Below are positions 1 through 51,947 of a stretch of 64,000 bases of DNA, in pieces. Made by a program: the position numbers and the translations under genes. The notes below the pieces were generated by a model. It ran no database searches. It was not told the origin of the DNA and saw nothing but the letters and a program-made list of their open reading frames with translations. Source of the DNA: Myxocyprinus asiaticus (Eukaryota > Chordata > Actinopteri > Cypriniformes > Catostomidae); the NCBI RefSeq assembly GCF_019703515.2, contig NC_059363.1, positions 3,479,838-3,543,837 on the forward strand. Direction: 5' to 3'. Within the stretch, counting starts at the first letter, position 1, and the number at the start of each line of letters is the position of its first letter.

Positions 1-231
1 AAATGTTCTGAAGGTGCAATTCAACTCAATTGTCACTCCACCCACTAAAGCTCCATGGAGACGCTCCAGAACATCATTGGCTGAATGCGTCTCCATCACT
101 CCATCAGTGAAGCTCACAGCCTGATTCCAGCGCCAGAAACCCATCAGAGGGACAACATGACCATAATATGACAACAACCATGACAAAATATCACAAACAT
201 TTCTAGCGCGCTTCGACTTCTGCATCTGGAT
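1..231 (+). promoter_or_regulatory. chrna2 upstream region / 5' UTR
   Basis: This stretch directly precedes the chrna2 start codon at 232 and has no long open frame. It should hold the 5' untranslated leader and perhaps the proximal promoter. No clear TATA box was seen. An 'attggctg' (CCAAT-box complement) lies near 75. Several upstream ATGs (around 147, 157 and 170) precede the chosen start but open only short frames. Where transcription starts cannot be told from sequence. Confidence 0.35.
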
Positions 232-8476
<8,245 letters not shown>

Positions 8477-9460
8477 CTGCTTCAGGAGCCGGGATACAGA
8501 CCAGAATCAAAAGCTATGATAAAGACTTACTTGATGGAAGCCAAGGCCTTGAGTGCATTAGACATTTGATATATGAAAAGAGGTGTTTTTATGTCATCTC
8601 TTTCTCCGATGAGAGCTTCTGTGGTGTAACAACAGTAGATATCCATTTGTTTAGGGTTTACCTGAGGATGCAGATCATTGTCACACTCACAACACAGGAA
8701 ACACGGCTCACCTCTCATTGAATGCCCTGACATTTACCACTATCTAGCTGCACCCAAGCTCAGTCGTTTCCAAGCATAAAGAGCAAAGGCCTTCATGCAC
8801 GCAATATGCAAAATTAACCTTTGGGAAAATCTTATGTGACCATGACTTGTGGCAGTTCAATTCAGTTCAGTCTCTACCCTTTATCCGACTGTTAAATGAA
8901 TCGTAGATTACTTTTCATGCCACTTTCAACAGCAATTATCTGCAAGGTCAGAAGGCAACTCTTATATATTTCTATCTTTCCTCGTCTTTAAAATGCAATC
9001 CTTTTGATATTGTGAAGATTGTGAAATTATGCAAGTCGGGTGTATGAACTGTGTGGATCACAGGTTAAATGGGAACTAAAAGCTGCATAAATTACATTTA
9101 CATTGTGAAATTCTGCTTGGCCGTTGAACTAAAAAGCATAGTGCAAAATATCTAAACAACCCACCAAAGCTGAAATCTTAGATAGCTAACTACCATGAGA
9201 ACCCTTTGTCTTCTATAATCAAGAATGAATCGGGACCTGAAAATGTCTTCTTTAATTGACTTTATAATTAATACGAATCTGCCAGTCATATATTTTAATA
9301 GCCCCATTATACTATAGTGTTCATAGAATTTAGAGTTTAAATTTGAATATGAAGTGATGTTGCCAACTCTTTGGCACGTGAATATGGGTTGTTTTGTCAG
9401 GCTGTATTTTATGGCTTGAACACGGGACACAATGCCTTCAATATGGGACTTTTCTACACC
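8477..9460. other. chrna2 3' UTR and start of convergent spacer
   Basis: Follows the chrna2 stop codon at 8474-8476. No second gene or clear repeat was recognised. The nearest canonical AATAAA on the plus strand that I found is at 10058-10063, about 1.6 kb downstream. The 3' UTR may be that long, or a variant signal may be used. The spacer to the ptk2b stop is about 2.5 kb. Confidence 0.4.
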
Positions 9461-9464
9461 ATCT

Positions 9465-9790
9465 ACTTTAATGGGGAGAGACCAACATCTCCAAGAAAGG
9501 TTGATCAAGATAACGATCAAAGAACATATTTCAAATCAGCAGTAAAATCTGACAGCAATGGTATCATACATTGTGCTTATTTAGCTCTGAACTATTTGTC
9601 AGGCTGGTCCGACTAATCTCGAGTTCATTGACAGGCAATGTCTGTAAAAGGTGATTAGCTCTTTTACCTGTAAGGCGGGACTTCCTTTTCTACATCCGCC
9701 ATATTGGGTGTTCCAACTTCTCTCGTTCATTTTAATACAAGTGCTCCGTCTTTGGCTAAATGGTCTCTGTTGAAGACTAGGCTGTGTGGG
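9465..9790. repeat. dispersed repeat family E, copy 1
   Basis: Shares an ordered set of blocks with 40375-40750: 'gatcaaagaacatatttcaa', 'aatctgacagcaatggtatc', 'ggcgggacttccttttctac' and 'tctcgttcattttaat'. No inverted ends or coding capacity were found. Its nature is unknown. Confidence 0.5.
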
Positions 9791-10659
9791 ATAGACTTAC
9801 AGTCTCTTCAATGGCATGCACTGTATAAAGCTCCTAGATCACATCTAATTTTTAACAACTTGTGTTTTCTGGAGTTTTTTTGTCTTCTAAAATTTTTTGG
9901 AAAGATGTTTGTTTCAATGTTTCATCAGTGTACAGATTCAAAACACTTTAAAACAGCATTGAAGAGACTATTCCTCACAGCCTTGTTGTTATTCCTGTCA
10001 AAAATTAAAGATGGCGCTACTGTGAATAAGGTCCATTATGAAAAGCTGTACTGTGGGAATAAACATTTAAAACATCCTTACCTATAGGAAAGAAAAAGCA
10101 CAAAGAAGATCTCATTGATGTCTCAATTATTTCCCAAAGTAGCAATGAGATTAAATGAAGAGCAAATGGAGACTTATCAGATGTTTCTCCTGAGAAAAAG
10201 ACCCCAGTAATCTCACCAGTCTCCTTTAAAGTTTCAGAAGTCTAAAACTGTGCTCAGATACCAAGATATATATACTGTAGATAAGATGTTCATGACATCT
10301 TTCAAGATCAAATGAGCTATGCGATCCACGTTCATTTTACACCTCTATATGCTTACTATTATTAACTCATATGTCTCATTTGTGTCCATTTGTATTTCTC
10401 CTAAATAACTTTAAGGAGAAACATCAGAGACTTAAGTGAACTTGAAACTTAACTGAAACCTGTTTGGTCTCCTGAGCTGTAAAAGAGTAACCTCAGAGAA
10501 ATATTGGACACTACATTTTAACAAAGACTAATGAGATGACATAAGTGTTGTAACTACATGTCTCCCCCTGCTGATAGTTGCTGATAATACTGTATATATA
10601 CTGTATGTTATTCAAAATCAGTCATACTATATAGAGATGCATATTAAAATGATGTTACA

Positions 10660-10665
10660 TTTATT
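10660..10665 (-). terminator. candidate ptk2b polyadenylation signal
   Basis: AATAAA on the minus strand (plus-strand 'tttatt'), about 290 bp past the ptk2b stop codon. The position is right for a 3' end, but no downstream GU-rich element was checked. Confidence 0.35.
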
Positions 10666-10951
10666 TTCTAGAAATATATACTTTAGGTATATTTAATATA
10701 AAAATTAGGTAATGCTTCGAAATGACAAAACTGTACAAGCTTATTTCCACAAACTTTGCGGACATCAAACAGACTTTTAAAATGAAAATGACCACAAGCA
10801 GAATTCTCAATTTCACAACAATGTCGAAAGCACTGCTTTCATTATCGTTCATAAGCATAAAGCAAGTTGTGCCAGATCATTCATAATTTAATTGACTCCA
10901 CCCTTCTCATTGGATAAAAACACCTGTGCAGCATCCAATCAGATGTCAGAT

Positions 10952-42111
<31,160 letters not shown>

Positions 42112-42316
42112 GAGCGAGAGTTCCTCAAGTGAATATCAGATCTGTGGTGGGATGACAATATAATACAATCAAGTTCAGGCATGAATGCGACAAAGTTACA
42201 TGACATCAATGTGTGAACTTGGAAAAACATTGAATTCTAGAGAAATACATATATATATAAATTCCACTTTCCTTCAAATTGTTAAGCTGATAATTTGAAA
42301 TAATTTTTTTTTTTTA

Positions 42317-43855
42317 CAAGTTGTGCTCAAAATTTTGCATACCCTTGGAGAATTGGTAATATATGTACCATTTTTAAAGAAAACATGAGTGAGCAGGCAA
42401 AACACATTACTTTTATTTCTTATGGGATTCATATTCAACTGTAGGTTATAACAGAATGGCACAATCATAAAACAAAACATGGCAACAAAGAAAAAAATGA
42501 AATGACCCCTGTTCAAAAGTCTGCATACCCTTAGTTCTTAATACTGTGTATTGCCCCCTTTAGCATCAATGACAGCGTGCAGTCTTTTGTAATAGTTGTC
42601 TATGAGGCCCCAAATTCTTGCAGGTGGTATAGCTGCCCATTCGTCTTGCGTGAACCGCACGTTTGAGATCTCCCCAGAGTGGCTCGATGATATTAAGGTC
42701 AGGAGACTGTGATGGCCACTCCAGAACCTTCACCTTTTTCTGCTATAACCACTGGAGGGTCAACTTGGCCTTGTGCTTAGGGTCATTGTCCTGCTTGAAA
42801 GTCCAAGAGCGTCCCATGAGCAGCTTTCGTGCAGAAGAATGCAAATTGTCTGCCAGTATTTTCTGATAACATGCTGCATTCATCTTGCCATCAATTTTCA
42901 CAAGATTCCCCGTGCCTTTAGAGCTCACACACCCCTAAAACATCAGTGAGCCACCACCATGCTTCACAGTGGGGATGGTATTCTTTTCACTGTAGGCCTT
43001 GTTGACCCCTCTCCAAACATAGCACTTATGGTTGTGACCATAAAGCTCTATTTTGGTCTTGTCACTCCAAATTACAGTGTGCCAGAAGCTGTGAGGCGTG
43101 TCAAGGTGTTGTCGGGCATATAGTAACCGGGCTTTTTTGTGGGATTGGTGTAGTAAAGGTTTCTTTCTGGCAACTCGACCATGCAGCTCATTTTCGTCGT
43201 ATTGTGCTCCTTGAAACAACCACACCGTCTTTTTCCAGAGCAGCCTGTATGTCTCCTGAGGTTACCTGTGGGTTTTTCTTTGTATCCCGAACAATTCTTC
43301 TGGTAGTTGTGGCTGAAATCTTTCTTGGTCTACCTGACTTCGGCTTGGTATCAAGAGATCCCCGAACTTTCCACTTCTTAATAAGTGATTGAACAGTACT
43401 GACTGGCATTTTCAAGCTTTGGATATCTTTTTATATCCTTTTCCATCTTTATAAAGTTCCATTACCTTGTTACGCAGGTCTTTTGACAGTTCTTTTCTGC
43501 TCCCCATGGCTCAGTATCTAGCCTGCTCAGTGCATCCATGTGAGAGTTAACAAACTCATTGACTATTCATACACAGACACTAATTGCAATTTAAAAAGCC
43601 ACAGGTGTGGGAAATTAACCTTTAATTGCCATTTAAACCTGTGTGTGTCACCTTGTGTGTCTGTAACAAGGCCAAACATTCAAGGGTATGTAAACTTTTG
43701 ATCAGGGCCATTTGGGTGATTTCTGTTATCATTATGATTTAAAAAGGAGCCAAACAACTATGTGATAATAAGTGGCTTCATATGATCACTATCCTTAAAT
43801 AAAAGACACATTTTCACAATTTCTGCCAGGGTATGCAAACTTTTGAGCACAACTG
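42317..43855 (-). mobile_element. Tc1-like DNA transposon (Tzf-like), full length but dead
   Basis: 1539 bp. Both ends read 'cagttgtgctcaaaagtttg' or a close variant inward (left 42317, right 43855) and TA dinucleotides flank them (42315-42316, 43856-43857). It resembles the Tzf group of zebrafish by its end sequence (from memory). The left end is about 205 bp upstream of the ptk2b start codon. Confidence 0.9.
42590..43507 (-). pseudogene. Tc1-type DDE transposase, broken
   Basis: Starts MGSRKELSKDLRNKVMEL at 43507. Then come a frameshift near 43413 (SKA/KMPVSTV), GRPRKISATTTRRIVRDTKK, another break near 43200, GRVARKKPLLHQSHKKARLL, SDKTKIELYGHNHKCYVWRG, a stop near 42938 in the GSLMFWG-type motif, QDNDPKHKAKLTLQWL, a stop at 42743-42745, and [19 protein letters not shown]. 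The catalytic Asp, Asp and Glu positions are recognisable, but several breaks preclude function. Confidence 0.85.
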
Positions 43856-43857
43856 TA

Positions 43858-45380
43858 TATAAAATTAGAATCATGCAAACAGTGTTTGGCAAGCTATTTT
43901 GAAACAGTAACCTGCCAAGCTTCAAGATACTCATGACTAAAAGTAGTTAAACTACAGTCGAGTTACTCTTTTAAAAGAGTATTTAGTGACACTACAAGCT
44001 ATTAACAAAAAGTAGCTAACTATGCTACATTGAAGCTATTTAAAGAAGAAATTAGATATATAACAATCAAATGATTTTATTCAATTCTGCATTCACATCA
44101 CCTGATAGTTATACAGTTAAATAGTTTGATATTTCCTTACAAAAATTAACCAAATATTAAAACTCCCTAACACTGCATGCAAAGCATTTTATCCAGTGGT
44201 CTCAGACATTTCGACATCGTAAATTTAATATAAAGAATGCAAAGAAAGAAACAATTCAGTGTGACAGAGTATTTACCCATAGAAATTCAGTAATCATAAC
44301 TTAAATGTAACAAAATTCTTTAAATTTTGAAAACAACCTTAACTGTCCCAAAGCTTTGCCCAAAATTTTATTCCTGGCACATTTCATCCTAAACCAGTAC
44401 AGAAGATCGCCAGTGGGACAACAGTAAAAAAAACATCATTAGGTTCTTTATTAAAGACACTGACACTACGTGTCAGCTCATGCGTTACTAAAGCAAGATT
44501 TAGGAGCTCCATGTCTTTGATGTGTGAATGCGTTTACTCCTGCATTGCTATGATCCCTGAGTCAGAGTACAAACAACGTAACAGGTCAAAATGATGACAA
44601 TATAACTGTATTTGTTGTCAAGAAATACTGGAAAGAAGCAACAGGCCTCTATCTTAAACAATGAAATTAGGAAGTGAAATTTAGCACGGTTAAGCTTTAC
44701 TCACCGATTTATACTACAGTTTTGGAGATTTTTACTACAAGATGCGTGTCAGTTCTTTGAACCTCGGATGAGTTCGCAGACTAAACTAACAACCCTATGC
44801 TATATTCTCTAAAATGTATCAAAATAATCTACCACAACTCTGGTTTCCTGTTGCCTGGACTCAAGTCATCTACATGGATTGGAAATTCTGAAGATGTTTA
44901 TACTTAAACACAAAGAGAAGACATGGCAATTTGATTTTTGCCTTTTAAAATATAACATCTTGTCAAATTACTTGTAGTAATCATGCATAAGTATGACTAA
45001 CCTAAGATGCTCAGATCTGTACAGCTGTTTTAGAAACTGTCAAATATATACAAATATATTGTCTTCTGGCTTAATGTAACTATATCAGTTCATCAGTTCA
45101 GTATTCATTAATCATTAATGACAACTTATATCCAGCAACATCAATATGATTCACACATCACTGGCTAGGAAACATTTTATTTTTTAAGAAATGACTACTA
45201 CTGATAAACACAAAGTTGCTTATTATTATGTTTTACCCCATCTCAAAAGTTAAAGTTTAATCACTTGTTGCCACACTTTCCAAGAATGGAAATATTTAAT
45301 GATGTTTGTAACATCAGTACATATTGAACTTCCTTCTTAACAGTACACTGTGACATTAAGGTTTAAATCTGTTAGAGTCT
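43858..45380. other. ptk2b upstream spacer, nothing recognised
   Basis: AT-rich unique-looking sequence between the Tc1 element and the CT repeat. No convincing exon, tRNA or repeat end was seen. Regulatory elements of ptk2b could lie here, but none can be shown. Confidence 0.3.
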
Positions 45381-45418
45381 CTAATTTAAATAAGAGAATT
45401 AAAATGTGTAACAGACCT

Positions 45419-45442
45419 GAGCAAGAGCTGCTGTTTAATCCA

Positions 45443-45495
<53 letters not shown>

Positions 45496-45660
45496 CGGTG
45501 TTTGTTTAATTCATACCAATCCAAAGTAAGAGAGTGAGAGCTGAGCATTACTTAAATGAGTGTTTTGGACACACCCCACTGTGCCTCAGACTTCCTTAAA
45601 CTTCATGTCAGATCAACAGAGCTGCTGTTGAGAGAACACACACCTTCGTGCTTTTAAGAG
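45419..45660 (-). promoter_or_regulatory. ptk2b: candidate ptk2b non-coding first exon / promoter area
   Basis: On the minus strand a purine-rich leader runs into 'cagcagctcttgctcag' followed by a good donor 'gtctgt' at 45418. That is what a 5' UTR exon would look like about 3.3 kb before the coding start. A (CT)n tract of about 24 units (45447-45492) would be transcribed as GA repeat. There is no direct evidence that this is transcribed. Confidence 0.25.
45447..45492. repeat. (CT)n microsatellite
   Basis: About 23 perfect dinucleotide units. Confidence 0.95.
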
Positions 45661-45769
45661 AGCCTTGTGTGAATGCTTCATGAAATATGTCAATTGAGAA
45701 AATTAAAATGCCTGACTAAAGTCATTTTTTATTTTTGGTTTTGTTCTGTTTGATTCTGTCTTTTGTTTT

Positions 45770-46480
45770 GCATTGTTTATTGTAATAATAATTATCATAA
45801 TAAAAAAAATTATATTACTATTGTCTGTAACTAATCAGGCCACTACACTTGATTCCGTCTTCTGTTTTGCATTAATAATAATAATTATTATTAATATTTT
45901 TATTATTGTTGTACTTTATTTAATTTAATGTATTGTTTATTGTTAGTTTTATTTTATTAGTTATTATTATTATTAAAATATTAATATTATTAAATTATGT
46001 ATTATTTATATACAGCCAAACACATTATAATAAATTTGTATTATTAATTATTTAATAAACATGTGATAAAAATAATTATATATTTATTTATTTATTTATA
46101 TTTGAATTGTTTATTATATTACATTATTTTAATGTATTATAAACAAAATTGTATCATAATAATAATAATTTCATATAATGTATTGTTTACTAATAATTTA
46201 TTATTATTTAACATTAAAAAAATATTTTTATATATTATTTATATCAAAATATTATAATAAATATTATTATTTATAATACATTTGAAAATTCTGTATATTG
46301 TAATAATATTAATGCATTATTTATTAATTTAGATTTTTTTATGGTTTATTATTATTACATTATTTGATTTATTATAACTATTAATAAAATAGATATGATT
46401 ATTATATATTATTATTATTAGTTGTTATTTATGATTATTAACAAAATGATTGTGATAATATTTATGCAAATGATAACAAC
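45770..46480. repeat. very AT-rich low-complexity block
   Basis: Dominated by 'attattatta' and 'taataataat' words with almost no G or C. It could be a matrix-attachment-like or decayed microsatellite region. It has no gene. Confidence 0.7.
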
Positions 46481-46929
46481 ATGTTTGGATCCGGTTCAAA
46501 CAACAACACAGACAATGCTGGCAACATTGAATCACCTTGGTGAAACATTTACATTTTAATAATAACAGCTCACAATGTTGACTATGATTCTAACATATGT
46601 TGAACCACAGTTATGTAGAACCAGCCTAAAGAACTGCAAGAGCAAAACTTGTTAGATGGAAAGCAGTTCGGTATGAGTGTTATAATCAGATAAAAAGTGA
46701 GTGAGTCTTAGTGAAACTGTGTTTAGAGGATGTTGTTGATGCGGAAGTGTGTTTAATTTACAGCAGAGGGCACTACTGTATGCTGCCTGTGGACCTGTCC
46801 ACGATATTACTGTTTTACAGCTTTTATGTAATGGTTTTAAAGTAATGAACTCTTAAGTGCAAACCAAAACAAGTTGTGGGATCTAATGGCAGTGTGTGGG
46901 TCATGTGATCAGCAGATGAGGTTTACTGT

Positions 46930-47014
46930 AATAACATCCTTCAGAGGAAAGATGATGGATGAACTTCTATGTTTATTCAGTGCTTCATGAAATCATGTTT
47001 CACTTTCTAAAAAG
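46930..47014 (+). other. candidate non-coding exon of the trerf1-like gene (first)
   Basis: Sequence ending 'cactttctaaaaag' followed by the strong donor 'gtatgtaaat' at 47015. Its 5' limit is unknown. It pairs plausibly with the candidate exon at 47910-47969 and the acceptor at 56811. Confidence 0.2.
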
Positions 47015-47687
47015 GTATGTAAATATTTTTTTGAAAGCATTACATTAATTCACAGCAGTTTTGTACTATTATTAAACCTCAGTGGTCTCAAAAGCTTTTT
47101 TAAAGACTATATTTAATAATGTTTGCAAGTGTAAATTGAAATTCTGATGGGAATCATTACCACACCATTTGATTAAATATACTCTCAGTGATCACATGTT
47201 GATATAAATCTCTCTCAACCTTAATTTAAATATTTTTTCAAATGTTTGCTTAGTGTTTCGTAGGAATGTCCTGATAATTTGGCATATTATTACACTATCA
47301 GTATAGAATACTCTGTCTAGAGGAAAGATTATACAAATAATGTATCGCTTCCTTTAGTTTTCTGTTATTATCGAATAGCCTGTATATTTGTTTTGCAGCA
47401 GATAGTATTGCTGAATTGCTGATGACAACAACATGTTTCAGTTACAGTAACAGGTGCAACTATGATCAGATAAAATGATGAAGATGTTAGGTTCTATTTC
47501 TGTATTTTCCATAACATTGCACAACCAAGTACAAGTGTTACATTATTTCATAAGTGAAAAGTTCATCTTTGAATATGTTTTACTTTTAAATTAGGCGTAT
47601 TGTGGACTTTTTGTGCCAAAAAGTTTGGTATTACATGATCATCGTAATCACAATACACATATATCCCTAAATAATGCACTTTTATAG

Positions 47688-47855
47688 GGATAGCATTTTT
47701 ATTTCATACAATGAACGTGAATGGTGACTGAGACTGGCATACTGCTTACATCTTTTGTGTTTTATGTAGGAAATAAAGTCATGCAGGTCTGGAGTAACAT
47801 GAGGGATTTACTGGTGACAGAATCTGTACATTTTTGGGTGAACAATCCTTTAATG
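47688..47855. repeat. Angel-like MITE, partial
   Basis: 'catttttgggtgaacaatcc' followed by 'tttaa' is the right end. The left end is degenerate ('tagggatagcatttttattt'). Confidence 0.5.
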
Positions 47856-47909
47856 ATCTGAGTGTATTTGATTGTTTAATCATATGTGATGTATGTTTTT
47901 TCTCTTTAG

Positions 47910-47969
47910 CTTTCCTGCTATGGAGATTAATGGTGATGCATGATTTCTACTCACTGAACATCAACACAA
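47910..47969 (+). other. candidate 60-nt non-coding exon
   Basis: Bounded by a good acceptor (pyrimidine run 'gttttttctctttag') and a good donor ('gtaagaaag'). It contains two ATGs, neither joining a long frame. It could be a 5' UTR exon of the trerf1-like gene downstream on the same strand. Confidence 0.3.
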
Positions 47970-49159
47970 GTAAGAAAGCATCCCAAAATTGAATGTCACA
48001 TATACTTTGTTTGACTGTGCTTCGAGGGTATATAGCTAATTCAATAATAGTCACAAAACCACTCAATATTCGTAGAAATTACGAAACACTTGATCGTTTT
48101 TATATCTTATCATTATTTACAATGAAACTGCTGATGGCAGCAAATCTGTGCCAGTATGCTTTCACCACAAGCAGAAATGTTGACCTTTTCAAAATGTGCA
48201 AGCGTCGAATTGTGGCTAAGCTGAAAATACGTTAATGTGCAATGTTTACATTTAATTACATTAAAAAGATAGAAATGTATGCACTTGATTCAATGCATTG
48301 CAGTGTCATGGTTCTCAACTGGTGGGTCGTGACCTAAAAATGAATTTGAGGGCTTTTCTGACAGCAGGGAAAAATCAATGCTAAATGCAAATGATAAAGT
48401 GCAGTGCGGCTGGGAAATGTAACATGTTAATTTCTGCGATTAATAGATGACTTTTTAACGTCACAAAAATTAATGCAATTAATGCAGTGTCCGTTTTTGT
48501 CACTTCCTGAAACTTTGCTAATATTTTGGCCCACATTCCTGTGGCTAAAATTGGCATATCTATAAATTTCCAGGAGGTGCACGCTCGACTCGACTGCGCA
48601 TCCTATCACAGAAACAGTGCACGCTTATTCATTACGCGTGAGGTATAATAAACACAGGAGCGGATTTACTGTATGAAGAATGGAGACTTCACCCGCAAGG
48701 GGTGAACAAGGTGTGGGAGAGATACGGGTATGTCTTTGCATCACCCAAAAAAATGCACACTCACTGTCATCTGAACCAGTTGAAAGCAAAACCACATGAG
48801 AAAGACCCAGCATGTGCACGATAGAGACTGTACGGCAACCAGAGAAAATAATAGTTTTTAGATTTTAAATTTCAGCAAATTAAACTTCTGCATTCAATAT
48901 GTTTTATATCTGTATGTGTAGTATCTAACAATGCATTGGCAATGTACACTTAAGTTTCTCTTGCCAATAAAGTTTGATATGAATTGAATCTGCCCATTTG
49001 ATCCTATTATTTAAAAAGCCCACTGGAAAACGGCCAACTTTAAATAATGGCAGTCCATTGATTTTATGGCATGTAAACATATACTTTTATCGAAGATTTA
49101 TACCTGTAAAAATGTGTCCACAAAAAATGGAACATTTTAATATTTACATGTTTAAATAA

Positions 49160-49770
49160 TTAAAGGAATTTTCTGAGTTCAATATAAGTTAAGCTCAATC
49201 GACAGCATTTGAGGCATAGATTTGTTTACCACAAAAATTAATTTCCACTCGTCTGTCCTTTTCTTTAAAAAAAATCCAAAATTGAGGTTACCGCGAGGCA
49301 CTTACAATGGAAGTGATTAGGGCCAATTTTGGGGTGTTTAAAGGGAAAAATGTGACGTTTTTAATTTGATAAAAGCACTTACATTAATTCTATTAAAACT
49401 CATGTATTATTTGAGCTGTAAAGTTGTTTAAATCACAATTTTTACAATAATTTTAGTGTTTGTTGACGTTACATTGTCATGGCAAAAAAGTTGTAAAATT
49501 GTCTATAACTTTACACAGAAAAGGTTAATAAGCAATTTTATCACACTAAAATCATGTTTACATGTATATTGTTTATGTCTTGTGGCTATATTATTTGAAA
49601 AGTGAGTATTTTAAAGTGTACTGATCGGCTCCGTTCACATCCATTGTAAGTGCCTCACTGTAACCTCAAGTTTTATTTTATATAAAAAAAAGGAGCAGCG
49701 AGTCCAAATTTATGCCACAAATGCTGTTGATCGAGCAAAACTTGTATTGAACCCGGAATATTCCTTTAAA
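49160..49770. repeat. MITE family B, complete copy
   Basis: 611 bp with inverted ends 'ttaaaggaattttctgagtt' and 'acccggaatattcctttaaa'. The middle is mirrored ('cttacaatggaagtgattag' against 'tccattgtaagtgcctcact'). It serves here as the reference copy for the family. Confidence 0.75.
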
Positions 49771-49859
49771 ATAAATGATGACTAAGCAATTTCTTGCAAG
49801 TTCATTGAGACAAGTATGAAGTAATTATATTTATGATTATAATTTAATGTTTGTTTTAA

Positions 49860-49950
49860 TGCACTACATGTACCATGATTAATCACGATTAATCACAGAA
49901 AACTGTGCGATTAATTTAAATAAAAATACCGATTCACAGCCCTAAAATGC
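49860..49950. repeat. hAT-like end fragment
   Basis: 'accatgattaatcacgatta' and 'ccgattcacagccctaa' resemble the end of the remnant at 20480-21308. Confidence 0.35.
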
Positions 49951-51490
49951 ACCTATCTGTGAATGGAAAGGAAAACAAAATAAATAGGCTTATCAACTCT
50001 TAATCAACTAACTTAACTATCTAGTGATGATGTCAAAGGTCAAGGGTCCAATCAAATTCTTCGGTATTTTGGTGCAAATTCATCTATCACATAAAAATAA
50101 AAATAATAGCCAATTACGAATATACAAGTTTTGATCCAGTATTTGTTCCACGGGTTAGGCCATTAAATGAGCTGTTATGCATTTCATGGAAATATACTGG
50201 GTCACTGACATATAAGTGATAAAAATTAGCAATCTTTTAAAAATATAGTTTATGTGTCAAGTTCGTAGAAATGTGTCCATGTTAGTTTCATACATTTTTG
50301 AAAAACATTTATACAATTTTCTAAACAAATATACATAAATAAATAAAATAAATTGTTTAATGGCTTTAAAATATGAAGTGGTGCAACCATCAAGTGAAAG
50401 GCTTGAAATACTTTCCTTGCACCTTGAACACACGTGAGTGTACTGAAATTAATCTTAAAGTAACTTTTTATTATTATTATTATTATTATTCAAATATCGG
50501 GAATTTTTGACTCACGAATATCAAGAGGTTTTCTTAGGGTTATTCCACATGACCCGAGAAAAAAAGTGCCTTTTCATAAAAATATCAAAATAACTGATAT
50601 ACAAAATAAATCAATATCATTATCAATATCATCAATTACATTTATATCAAAAAGACTGTGAACTCAGAAATTGAAAACATGTCCATCATAGTTGAGGTGT
50701 ATTCAAGTAATAGTTTTTTGGCAATTGCATTTTTAAATTTTTTTTAATAATTAGATAGACCCCACAAATCACATCAATGATTCTAATATGTTTCAGTGTT
50801 TGAATTTAAGGATATTTCTGTTCACATTTTGTATGGTTAATAATTGTGGTACTATGTTGGGTCCCTACGTGATTTTCTATTGTCATTATGGAATTTGTAG
50901 AGTGGTTGTACAAGTTTTAATGTAGATTTGCATGCAACATTTAACTTTGAACAGTACTATTGCTGTAAAGTGTATTTAACCAGTAGTTTCTCCAGTGTAC
51001 AGATGAGGCCAAAAAAATAATTTAAAAAAAATGCTTGAAACAATTAATAGCAGGTCGAGAAAATAGCTTGTGGTTATGTCCAGGAAGCATCACGGCTTAA
51101 AGAAAAAGATTACATTTCCTGAACTATTTTGAACCCTCTCACACCTTCAGACATCGCTTTTGCTATAAGAGGACATAAGACAAATTCATTAATCAGCAAA
51201 CTAAACTAAATTCCCTTTGCACACTTCACAAATGCTTTTAAGTCATGGACTTTTTATCTGCTGTGTGTCGATTGTTGATTTTTTGTTGATTTGGCAATTC
51301 AATGCTTCGTCATAGGTCATTTTGAGAAGGCAACCATCACTAAAAAAGTGGCTTGTGGACATTGAGAAACTAAAGAGGTAAGAACTATCATTTGTCACTA
51401 TCGGTGAGGAGGTTTTTTGATTTGCAGTGGAGAAGACTGCATCTTTTAAAAATGGCAAAAGACTACATCTAAACCTTAACATTGATGAAC
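49951..51490. other. intergenic spacer, little recognised
   Basis: AT-rich, with a (TTA)n tract at about 50469-50491. No exon-like segments with PYK2 or TRERF1 similarity, and no clear repeat ends, were found. Confidence 0.35.
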
Positions 51491-51499
51491 AATTTGCTT

Positions 51500-51748
51500 T
51501 TAAGAAGAAGCTTTTATTCTGTCACACATTATACATTTTTGCATATGTACAGTGGAATTATTTTTCACTAAGCTGGGGTCAGAGTGCAGGGTCAGCCATG
51601 ATACAGCACCCCTGGAGCAGATAGGGTCAAGGGCCTTGCTGAAGGGCCTTGCTCAAGGGCCCAACAGTGGCACCTTGGTGATGGCTTGAACCCCCAACCA
51701 TCTGGTCAGTAACCCAGAGCCTTAACCGCTGAGCTACCTCTGCCCTGC
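51500..51748 (-). repeat. tRNA-derived SINE, minus orientation
   Basis: On the minus strand it starts 'ggcagaggtagctcagcggt' (A box) and 'gggggttcaagcc' (B box), then passes 'gagcaaggcccttgacccta' and 'tgatacagcacc'-type body, ending in an 'agcttcttctt'-like tail near 51500. The structure is that of a complete fish tRNA-SINE. Confidence 0.75.
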
Positions 51749-51947
51749 ATGCTTTTAATGACATTTAAGTATACTGTACTTTTTGTGATAACATTTAACA
51801 ACCATAACAGTGGTCGCAGTCAGTGCATGCTGTCTCACGAATACTTGCATCCACTAATCTCAGCGAGGTTGCAGATTTGTGTCAAAAGCTGGGATTGCTT
51901 TATAAGTACAGTCAAAAGAAGACTCAATCATGGAGTTTACTCTAGTC

